Source: Methylococcaceae bacterium
GTDB taxonomy: Bacteria; Pseudomonadota; Gammaproteobacteria; Methylococcales; Methylococcaceae
DNA: 34,008 nucleotides
NCBI GenBank assembly: GCA_902812445.1
Contig: CADDZF010000015.1
Coordinates: forward strand, 1 to 34,008
Direction: 5' to 3'
The position numbers were made by a program, and so were the translations under genes. The notes under the pieces are model-generated. The model searched no databases and had not been told where the DNA came from. It was given only the letters and a program-made list of their open reading frames with translations. Below, in pieces: positions 26,953 to 34,008 of this stretch (positions within the stretch are counted from its first letter, which is position 1; every line of letters starts with the position of its first letter).

Positions 26953-28662
26953 TCATACGATATGGAAATCCCGCATCATGCCGGCATCCTCATGCTCGAG
27001 ATTGTGGCAGTGAACCATGAAGATGCCTTTGTAGTCCCGAAACGGCTTGATCAGGCGTACCCTTTCCCCCGGCATGACCAGTACCGTGTCTTTCCAACCA
27101 TGGTCGATAAAGCCGTCGCGCACGCTGGCGTAGGCCTCCGTGTGCGCCTCGTGGATCGTCCGGCTGATGATCTGAAAAGCCTGACCGTGCATGTGGATGG
27201 GGTGGGCCATCGACATCATCATGCCCGTCGCGCCGCCCATTCTCATGCCGCCCATCATTCCCGTACCCCGCATTCCCCTGCCCATACCCATTCCAGCCAT
27301 GGCGGGTTGCTGGTCTCTCCTTTCTCCGTCGCCACTGTGTCCGGCGCCCTCGGGGCGAAAGATTTCGATCAGCTGTAAGGTGTCAAAGGGAATACGCTCG
27401 TTGGGCTGCACGTCGTCATAGGCATAGGCCCGGCCGTTGAGCAGCATGGCCATGGGACCCTCGGAAATACCGATGGGGACCGGCTGCTTGGGGTTGGCGG
27501 CATCTTCGGTTTGATACCGAGCGATCTTGCACAGGCGGGTCGGAAGGGCCGGGCTAGCGCCGACTTTGCGAATGACATGCGCCGTGAAAATAGGATAGTC
27601 ACTACCGACCGGCAGCTCGTTTTCCGCCATCATGGCGCCGCCCATGCCATGTCCGCCCATTCTGGGCAGCACGCCGGAAAAGGAACGGCTGCGCATCGCC
27701 AGCCGAGAACCGACACCACGGCCACTGAAATCCGCCCATACATCCAGCCGCTCGCCGGGTGCCAGCATGACGTAAGGCTTGTTCACCGGCTTTTCCAATA
27801 GTCCGCCATCGACACCCAAGACGGTAACGGGTGTGCCGTCATCCCAGGCCAGCTTGTAAATCCGCGCCGTGGAGCCGTTCATAAACCGCAGGCGATAGGC
27901 GCGGGTAGCGACGTCGATGCGGAAATCGGGGCGGCCGTTGACCAGGATGCGATCGCCATAGAACCCCAGCATCCGGTCATGCATGCCGCGTAGGTAGCGC
28001 AATTGATTGTGCTCATCGAAGCTGCGATCCTGAATGACGATGGGAATCTCATATTCTCCGGACGGCAGGTCGAGTGCGCGCTCTTCCTCGTCATTCACCA
28101 GGATGGCACCCGCCAGGCCATGATAAACCTGACTGGCGGTGGCCCCGTGCGGATGCGGGTGATATAGGTACAGGCCCGCTCGGTTGAGCACCTCGAACTC
28201 GTAAACAAACGTTTCGCCCTGATCGACGGCGTAGCGGGGATGTCCATCCATCGACGCCGGTACGTGCAATCCGTGCCAGTGAGTGATAGTGGGTTCGTCC
28301 AGCTCGTTACGCAGATGAATGCGGATCTTTTGGCCTTTCTGCAGCCGCATGACAGGTCCCAGGTAGGACGCGGGAAGGTTCGTCAGGGTGTTCTCCGGGC
28401 CTTTGATCAAATGGGCGGCGTATTGCTGCACCCGCGTGGCCGCGCCGGGCAGGATGGATAACGAACCGGGCCGGCAGCTCAGTTCGATCTCGACGTCCGG
28501 CTTGAAGCCGGGTGATGCCCGGTTAGGCGCCATTTTCGGCAAGCTAGGCATCGCTTCGCTTTCCATCGCGCGCAGCCAGCCGGTGAAGCCGGACAGCGTC
28601 AGCAGACCGAGACCGGAGTATTGGAGAAGTCTGCGGCGCCGGGCATCAATGGGTTCGTTCAT
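26953..28662 (-). CDS. Multicopper oxidase, CueO/CotA type, Met-rich
   Basis: From the ATG at 28662 (AGGAG 8 bases ahead) the product is 569 residues. A longer frame exists, but this start places RRRRLLQYSGLGLLTLSG at the N-terminus, a likely twin-arginine signal. The four copper sites are visible: HWHGLHVPASMDG, YHPHPHG, HPIHMHGQAF and MVHCHNLEHEDAGMM. A region rich in Met and Gly precedes the third (MGMGRGMRGTGMMGGMRMGG), as in CueO, where it helps bind cuprous ions. It should oxidise Cu(I) or phenolic compounds with oxygen in the periplasm after folded export. It lies 137 bases downstream of the RND pump gene on the same strand, so a metal-resistance role is likely but not proved. Confidence 0.93.
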   Translation of the reverse strand: MNEPIDARRRRLLQYSGLGLLTLSGFTGWLRAMESEAMPSLPKMAPNRASPGFKPDVEIELSCRPGSLSILPGAATRVQQYAAHLIKGPENTLTNLPASYLGPVMRLQKGQKIRIHLRNELDEPTITHWHGLHVPASMDGHPRYAVDQGETFVYEFEVLNRAGLYLYHPHPHGATASQVYHGLAGAILVNDEEERALDLPSGEYEIPIVIQDRSFDEHNQLRYLRGMHDRMLGFYGDRILVNGRPDFRIDVATRAYRLRFMNGSTARIYKLAWDDGTPVTVLGVDGGLLEKPVNKPYVMLAPGERLDVWADFSGRGVGSRLAMRSRSFSGVLPRMGGHGMGGAMMAENELPVGSDYPIFTAHVIRKVGASPALPTRLCKIARYQTEDAANPKQPVPIGISEGPMAMLLNGRAYAYDDVQPNERIPFDTLQLIEIFRPEGAGHSGDGERRDQQPAMAGMGMGRGMRGTGMMGGMRMGGATGMMMSMAHPIHMHGQAFQIISRTIHEAHTEAYASVRDGFIDHGWKDTVLVMPGERVRLIKPFRDYKGIFMVHCHNLEHEDAGMMRDFHIV

Positions 28663-28799
28663 GGTGGTATCTCCTTTTTGATAGGTTGAGGTGCGCCAGC
28701 CATTGACTCGCCGGTATCTCATCCCGAAGCGCCATCACCCAAGATCCGGCTTGCGGACGGTCGATTGCGATGGCGAGTCGGCGCGTGTTGGAAGGGTTC

Positions 28800-31700
28800 T
28801 CAGAGCTCATCTTTCTCGGTGGAATCCCGCCGGTGCAGCAGGAAATAGACCACGGGCACTACCAAGAGCGAGAACGCGGTGGAGGCAAAGATGCCGAAGA
28901 TGAAGCTCCAGGCGAGGCCGGAGAAGATCGGATCCAGCGTGATCACGAACGATCCGAACATGGCAGCACCGGCGGTGAGAAAAATGGGGCGCAGGCGCGT
29001 GGCGCCGGCCTCGACCAGGGCGTCCGCGAGGCCTATTCCCTGGGCGCGCAGCCGCTCGATGAAGTCGATGAGGATGATGGAGTTGCGCACCACGATACCG
29101 GCTAGGGCGATCATGCCGATCATGCCGGTGGCGGTGAACAGAATGGGATTTTCGTATCCGGCCACCGGGCTAGTGAACAGGTTCAGCAGCCAAAAACCCG
29201 GCATGATGCCGATGATCGTCAAGGGAATGGCCACCATGATGATAAGTGGCAGGCCGAGCGATGCGGTCTGCGCCACCAATAACACATAGATCATCAGCAA
29301 GGCCGCACCGAAGGCAAGCCCGAGGTCGCGGAACACGTCCACGGTGATTTTCCACTCGCCCTCGCCGGCTAGGTCGACCGCGTAACCGGCCGGCAGCGGC
29401 CGGGCCTTTTCGACGTCCCACCAGTCGAATACCGCCTCCACGGGGCTGCGTCCCACGGTTTCGGCGATGACGTAGTTGAGGCGCTTGAGATTCTTGTGAT
29501 AGAGGGTCAGATCAGCTTGATCCTCGATAATCCGGCCCAGTTCGCCCAGCGGAATCAGCGAACCGTCCGCCGCCTTCACCCGCAGATCCAGCAATCCCGA
29601 AGGACTGGATCGCTCGGAGCGTGTCAGCCGTAGGTCGATCGTCAAAGGCTGGCGCTCGCCGGGTGCATGCACCGTGCCCGCCTTGCCGCCGCCCAACGCC
29701 AGAGCCAGGGTCTCGGCGACTTCCCGCACCGTGACGCCATGCAGCGCGGCCTTCTGGCGATCGAGCCGATAGCTAAGCTTCTGCTGCGGTTCGTCCACCA
29801 GATCGTCCACGTCTCTCGCGCCTTCGATTTTTTCGACTTCGCCGCGCACGGCTTCGGTGACCCGAGCCAGCTCGCGGTAATCGCGATCGAGGGGACCATA
29901 GACCTCGGCGACGAAAGTGGCCAGCACCGGGGGCCCCGGCGGGGTTTCGACGATCTTGACCTTGGCGCCAGCGGCCTTGGCGATGCGCTCGATGTCCGGA
30001 CGCAACCGCAGGGCGATTTGATGCGACTGCTGTTCGCGCTGTTCCTTCGGGAGCAGGTTGACGCGGATTTCGGCTTGATGACCACCTTGGCGGAGATAGT
30101 AGTGGCGCACCATGCCGTTGAAGTCCATCGGCGAGGCGAGCCCGGTATAGGTTTCGAAATCGGTGACTTCGTTGATCCGGGACAGAAAGAAGCCCAGGTC
30201 GCGGGCGACCGCATCGCTTTCCTCCAGAGTGGCGCCGCGCGGCAGGTCGATGATCAGTTGCAGCTCGTTCTTGTTGTCGAAAGGGAGCAATTTCAACGGC
30301 ACCAGCCGGTACACGGCGAGCAGGGCGGATGCGAGGAAAGCCGCCAGCACCAGCCACAGGAACCACTTGGCGCGCGCCGGACGGCGTATCAAGCCGCCCA
30401 GGATCCTATCGTACAGACGGTACGACGAGCTTTGCTGGAGGCGGAACGGTCCTTCATCGCTCTTGCCGTACTCGCTCTTGAGCAAGTGATAGCTAGCCCA
30501 CGGCGTGACGGTGAACGCCACCAGCAAGGACATCAGCATGGCGATCGGCACGTTGAAGGCCATCGGCGCCATGTACGGCCCCATCATGCCGGTGATGAAG
30601 TAGAGCGGCAGAAACGACACAATGACCGTGAAGGTGGCGAAAATGGTGGGCGGCCGCACCTCGTCTACGGCGCTGAGCGCGGCGTCGAGTGGCGGCTCCA
30701 GGCGCAGCTTGAAATGGCGGTAGATGTTTTCCACGTCGACGATCGGATCGTCCACCAGAAGTCCCAGCGACAGGATCAGGGCGAACAGGGTCACCCGATT
30801 GATGGTGTAGCCGGAGATGAGATCGAGCAACAGCGTGACGCCCAGCGTCATGGGCACCGCCAAGGCGACGATAATGGCTTCCTTCGGCCCCAGCGCCAAC
30901 GCCAAGAGGACGATGATGGTGACGATCGCGATCCCCAAGTGCTTCACCAGCTCGTTGATCTTGTGGTTGGCGGTCCCGCCGTAGTCGCGCGTGATGCTGA
31001 CCATGACGTCTTCCGGAATCACCTGGCCATACAGTCCGCCGACCGTCTGCACGGCGGCCTCGGCGACCGCCACGGCGTTCGCACCCTTGCGCTTGGCGAC
31101 GGTTACGGTGACGGCCTGACGCTCCTCTCCCGGTTGGCCGGCCGCTGCTTCGCCGATGCGCCGACTGGCGGCTGCGGCCGCTCCGAAGCCGATGCGCGTG
31201 TAGCTCTCCGCTTCGGCGGGCGCGTCCTCCAACATGGCCACTTCGCTGAGATAAATGGGTCGGCCTTCCCGCGAGCTCACCACGGTCCTCGCCACCTCGT
31301 CCGCGCTCTCGAAAGCGGGGCCGGCGTCGAGCCTCACGAGATGGCCGGCGCGCTCGAAACGCCCCGCGGTCAGATTGACGTTTGCCGTCCCTAGGGCTTG
31401 CGCCAGGTCGAGCAGAGCGAGCCCGTGGGCCGCCAGCCGGGCCGGGTCCGGATAGACCCGCAGGTGCCGGGTTTCGCCGCCGACCACGCCGATTTTGCCC
31501 GTGTCCTTGACGGCGCTCAGCTTGTCCTTCAATTCGTCGGCCAGACGTCTGAGAGCGGCGGTATCGTAGGCGGGATTGGCCGAGGACAGGGTCAGGGTCA
31601 CGATAGGCACGTCGTCGATCTCGACCGGCTTGACGGTCCAATCGAGAACGCCGGGCGGAATGACGTCCTGGTTGGACATCAGCTTGTTCCACACTTTCAC

Positions 31701-32045
31701 CAGGCTGTCCTCGCGGTTCTCGCCCACGTAGAAGCGTACGGTGATCGCGGCCTCGCCCTCGCGCGAGGCGGAATAGACGTATTCCACGCCGTCGATCTCG
31801 CGCAGTTTCGATTCCAGTGGGGTGGCGGCGAGTTTCTCGACTTCTTCGGCCGACGCTCCCGGCATGCGCACGAAGACATCGGCGACCGGCACGACGATCT
31901 GCGGCTCCTCCTCCCGGGGCGTCAGCAGCAGCGCGGCGACGCCCGCCAACAGCGAGGCTATCAGCAGCAACAGCGATAGCTTGGAGGTAATGAAGACGCG
32001 AACGATTTCGGCGGTCAGGCCTCTTTTTACCGGCTCGGCCGACAC
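28800..32045 (-). CDS. RND efflux pump, inner membrane permease
   Basis: The product is 1081 residues from a GTG at 32045, usual for AcrB/CusA-like pumps. The first transmembrane helix is SKLSLLLLIASLLAGVAALLL, followed by the porter domain (VFVRMPGASAEEVEKLAATPLE). SLGLLVDDPIVDVENIYRHF carries the proton-relay aspartates of transmembrane helix 4. The second large periplasmic loop (RGATLEESDAVARDLGFFL) and the closing helices (FTATGMIGMIALAGIVVRNS) are in place. It pumps a substrate out using the proton gradient, with an adaptor encoded 29 bases upstream. The substrate (drug, metal or other) cannot be deduced; the neighbouring copper oxidase makes a metal or oxidant possible. GGAGG lies about 9 bases before the start. 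Confidence 0.95.
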   Translation of the reverse strand: MSAEPVKRGLTAEIVRVFITSKLSLLLLIASLLAGVAALLLTPREEEPQIVVPVADVFVRMPGASAEEVEKLAATPLESKLREIDGVEYVYSASREGEAAITVRFYVGENREDSLVKVWNKLMSNQDVIPPGVLDWTVKPVEIDDVPIVTLTLSSANPAYDTAALRRLADELKDKLSAVKDTGKIGVVGGETRHLRVYPDPARLAAHGLALLDLAQALGTANVNLTAGRFERAGHLVRLDAGPAFESADEVARTVVSSREGRPIYLSEVAMLEDAPAEAESYTRIGFGAAAAASRRIGEAAAGQPGEERQAVTVTVAKRKGANAVAVAEAAVQTVGGLYGQVIPEDVMVSITRDYGGTANHKINELVKHLGIAIVTIIVLLALALGPKEAIIVALAVPMTLGVTLLLDLISGYTINRVTLFALILSLGLLVDDPIVDVENIYRHFKLRLEPPLDAALSAVDEVRPPTIFATFTVIVSFLPLYFITGMMGPYMAPMAFNVPIAMLMSLLVAFTVTPWASYHLLKSEYGKSDEGPFRLQQSSSYRLYDRILGGLIRRPARAKWFLWLVLAAFLASALLAVYRLVPLKLLPFDNKNELQLIIDLPRGATLEESDAVARDLGFFLSRINEVTDFETYTGLASPMDFNGMVRHYYLRQGGHQAEIRVNLLPKEQREQQSHQIALRLRPDIERIAKAAGAKVKIVETPPGPPVLATFVAEVYGPLDRDYRELARVTEAVRGEVEKIEGARDVDDLVDEPQQKLSYRLDRQKAALHGVTVREVAETLALALGGGKAGTVHAPGERQPLTIDLRLTRSERSSPSGLLDLRVKAADGSLIPLGELGRIIEDQADLTLYHKNLKRLNYVIAETVGRSPVEAVFDWWDVEKARPLPAGYAVDLAGEGEWKITVDVFRDLGLAFGAALLMIYVLLVAQTASLGLPLIIMVAIPLTIIGIMPGFWLLNLFTSPVAGYENPILFTATGMIGMIALAGIVVRNSIILIDFIERLRAQGIGLADALVEAGATRLRPIFLTAGAAMFGSFVITLDPIFSGLAWSFIFGIFASTAFSLLVVPVVYFLLHRRDSTEKDEL

Positions 32046-32074
32046 GCCTCAAACCTCCCGGACCGCGGCGCAGC

Positions 32075-33145
32075 TCATTGTTTGGCTCCAGTCAACACCG
32101 TCTCGCCTTCCTTCAGGCCTGAGAGCACTTCGACCCACCCGCCACGCGTTTTGCCGGTGCGGACGTGGCGTAATCGGCTGATCCTCCCAATCAGCACATG
32201 AACGCTCTCCAACTGCCCCGTGTGGCTGACCGCGTTCGCGGGGATCAGCAGCGCGCGGTGGCGACCGCACGCTTGCTCCAGCCAGGCGAATGTTCCCGGC
32301 TGCGGGTGCGTCCGTGGATCCAAGGCTGTCTTGATGAGGACCGTCCGGGTCTGCGCATCAGCTGCCGGTGCGATTTCCTCGATCCTGGCAAGATACGTTT
32401 TTTCATCGATGCGGGCCGTCAATTCCTGGCCTTGCTGCAGCGATCGCGCACAGCTTTCCGGGATGGCGGCTTCGATGCGCAAGCGTTGCATTGATTGCAT
32501 CGTGATGACCGGCTGCCCGGGCAGCGCCAGGTCGCCAGGCTCCATGAGGCGTTTGACGACCGCTCCATCAAAAGGCGCCCGCAGCACCCCCTCGCTGACT
32601 ACTGATGCGGCGGCGCCGACGGCGGCACGGGCTTCGGCGATCTGGGCAGCGCCGCTACGGGAAGCGGCCAGAGCGGTATCCAACTGCTGCCGGGTAGCGG
32701 CTTCCGCATCGAATAGAGTCTGGGTCCGGCGAGCATCCGCGCTGGCCTTGGCCCACTGCGCTTCAGCGGCCGCCAGAACGGAACGCGCCTGGCTCAGACG
32801 GGCTTTGAGTTCCCGTTCATCGAGCCGAACCAGCACTTGGCCCGCCTTGGCGTTATCGCCGGGTCTCACCGTGATTTCGAGTACGCGGGCCGGCACTTTC
32901 GAGGCGATCTGTGCCACCGTGTGGGCGCTGACCGTGGCCGGCCACGACCGCATGTCATCGATTTCCGTGAATTCGGCCCGGGCGCTCGGTCCCGGATTGG
33001 GTTCCGTCTTCCCGGCGATTTCGGTAACGCCCGCGGGGGTCTTGGCGGTGAAGCCGCCTTCGATCCAGACGAGAAGCACGATCATGCCGAGGATAGAACC
33101 GAGTACCTGGTAGAGCTTGCGGCGGGACCGCTGCGGATGGGCCAT
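32075..33145 (-). CDS. RND periplasmic adaptor (membrane fusion protein)
   Basis: From the ATG at 33145 the product is 356 residues. A hydrophobic anchor (KLYQVLGSILGMIVLLVWIEGG) comes first. The lipoyl/barrel-sandwich half is seen in VARILEITVRPGDNAKAG-like sequence, then a coiled-coil hairpin (SQARSVLAAAEAQWAKASAD and following) and the return half with APFDGAVVKRLMEPGDLALPG. The beta-barrel and membrane-proximal parts follow. It links the inner membrane pump to an outer membrane channel. It begins 10 bases after the TolC-type gene stop and precedes the pump gene by 29, so all three form one operon. The start chosen trims a 21-residue upstream extension that overlaps the TolC-type gene. Confidence 0.92.
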   Translation of the reverse strand: MAHPQRSRRKLYQVLGSILGMIVLLVWIEGGFTAKTPAGVTEIAGKTEPNPGPSARAEFTEIDDMRSWPATVSAHTVAQIASKVPARVLEITVRPGDNAKAGQVLVRLDERELKARLSQARSVLAAAEAQWAKASADARRTQTLFDAEAATRQQLDTALAASRSGAAQIAEARAAVGAAASVVSEGVLRAPFDGAVVKRLMEPGDLALPGQPVITMQSMQRLRIEAAIPESCARSLQQGQELTARIDEKTYLARIEEIAPAADAQTRTVLIKTALDPRTHPQPGTFAWLEQACGRHRALLIPANAVSHTGQLESVHVLIGRISRLRHVRTGKTRGGWVEVLSGLKEGETVLTGAKQ

Positions 33146-33155
33146 GGCGTGCGTC

Positions 33156-33884
33156 CTATTTCCAGTATCCAATAGCTTTCTGCAAGTTGGCCCGCGCCGT
33201 CTGGGCATCGAAATGGGCCAGCACGGCGCCGGTTTCGGCCTGAGCTCGGTCCGCTTCGGCTTCCAGATAGCGCGTCACCGTCGCTGCGCCGTTGCGATAT
33301 TCTTGCTCGACTAGCCGGTACGCTTCATTGGCCGAAACCGAGGAGCTTTCCGCCACGTGCTGTCTTGCTACCGATTCTTGCAGCGTGGCGAAAGCCTTCT
33401 GGACCTCCTCTTCGATTTCCAGCCGCGTGCGCTCGCGCAGGGCTCGGGCTTCGGCCAGCCGGCGACGCGCGCCCTCGATGCGGGCGGACGTGGCGCCACC
33501 TGCGAACAGATCCACCTCTGCGGTTACGCCTAGCGTCAGGTTGTCATGGTCGAAATTGAATTCGGGCGAGCGCTCGTTGAGGCCGTATGCCGCATAGGCG
33601 TTGACTCGCGGCAGATGGCCGCCCTGTTCGGCGCGCAGCTCTTTGGCGTGCATTTCCACTTGGCGGCTCCAAGCCTGCATTTCCGCGCGTTGAGCCAGCG
33701 CTTGCGCGACTAGCTGAGGAAGATCGACGGTCGCTGCGGCGGTTTCGGCATCGCCCGCATCCCGGACGTCGAGGGCGTCGTCCGCTCCCAGTCCGAGCAG
33801 TGTCCGCAGCCCGGTGCGAGTCAGAGTCACGGCGTTCTGGGCACTCAGCTCCAATTCCCGGGCTCGCCCCTGCCGAGTCTCCAA
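33156..33884 (-). pseudogene. TolC-type outer membrane efflux protein, 5' half missing
   Basis: The remaining 242 residues are the C-terminal half of a TolC-like protein. LELSAQNAVTLTRTGLRTLLGLG is the end of the first structural repeat; a second repeat follows (LRAEQGGHLPRVNAYAAYGLNER, GVTAEVDLFAGGATSARIEGAR, VQKAFATLQESVARQHVAESS, AEADRAQAETGAVLAHFDAQ). Intact proteins have some 420-470 residues with a signal peptide, so about half is gone. The frame continues upstream (through INSHQAL) to about 33905 but then hits a stop and stops resembling the family. A different gene, transposase-like, runs the other way immediately beyond. The channel is therefore probably not functional unless another TolC serves the pump. 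Confidence 0.75.
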
Positions 33885-33929
33885 CGCTTGGTGTGAATTG
33901 ATTTTATAGATTCCACGACGGCATCACTC

Positions 33930-34008
33930 ATGGCCATGGATGCTCTGAGCTTTAATGGGACTCGGAGCATGACAATGATTGACCTCGACACCTTTTTGAC
34001 GATGTTGT
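33930..34008 (+). mobile_element. Probable start of a transposase gene, cut by the window edge
   Basis: A frame open from 33930 reaches the window end. The likely start is the ATG at 33975, with GGAG 7 bases before. The product begins MIDLDTFLTML, which resembles the first residues of transposases (IS4/IS982-like), but about 11-26 visible residues are too few for a firm call. Its position directly next to the broken TolC-type gene supports an insertion sequence end between about 33905 and 33930. No terminal inverted repeat can be confirmed because the other end is outside the window. Confidence 0.35.

Noticed and set aside
29667-31394. 575-residue frame on the plus strand opposite the RND pump gene
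   Set aside because: It is the antisense shadow of the pump. It is His/Gln/Arg-rich, has no motif, and lacks a ribosome-binding site.
30493-32052. 519-residue Arg-rich frame inside the RND pump gene
   Set aside because: It is another out-of-frame reading of the pump with extreme Arg/Gly content, and is not protein-like.

Overview
The window is a GC-rich stretch from a Gram-negative bacterium. An RND efflux set with adaptor and TolC-type protein, a heptosyltransferase-like enzyme, GmhB-type phosphatase, GalU and a BrkB/YihY membrane protein all imply an outer membrane. Gene content and codon use suit a gamma- or betaproteobacterium, but no rRNA, tRNA or ribosomal gene is present to settle the taxonomy.

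Region 1 (1-7514, minus strand) is a tight, translationally coupled operon. In transcription order it encodes a family 4 glycosyltransferase, a short-chain dehydrogenase, a GmhB-like heptose-bisphosphate phosphatase, a family 9 (heptosyltransferase-like) glycosyltransferase, a NodU/CmcH-type carbamoyltransferase, a family 2 glycosyltransferase and a radical SAM/SPASM enzyme cut by the window edge. Together they look like a pathway for a carbamoylated, possibly heptose-containing glycan or glycolipid. Region 2 (7578-9743, plus) holds a doubtful small basic ORF, a strong 14-bp hairpin, a poxvirus-type topoisomerase IB and a UdgX-type uracil-DNA glycosylase. Region 3 (9810-14434, minus) holds a REC-PAS-GGDEF-EAL regulator, GalU and a CPA1 cation/proton antiporter.

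Region 4 (14942-21489, plus) starts with a hemerythrin and continues with a 1312-residue three-part fusion: a clan-A glycoside hydrolase, a glycosyltransferase, and a UDP-galactopyranose-mutase-like flavoprotein. Its last codons overlap an amidohydrolase, followed by another family 4 glycosyltransferase. This is the most unusual module in the window and appears to be an uncharacterised saccharide-processing system. Region 5 (21550-22769, minus) holds a BrkB/YihY protein and a 68-residue membrane peptide.

Region 6 (22770-26766) is looser accessory DNA. It holds a secreted protein with three paired-cysteine repeats, a decayed two-PAS sensor pseudogene, several hairpins, and a secreted right-handed beta-helix protein. 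Region 7 (26953-34008, mainly minus) holds a Met-rich multicopper oxidase, an RND pump and its adaptor. A TolC-type gene there has lost its 5' half next to what looks like the start of a transposase at the window edge.
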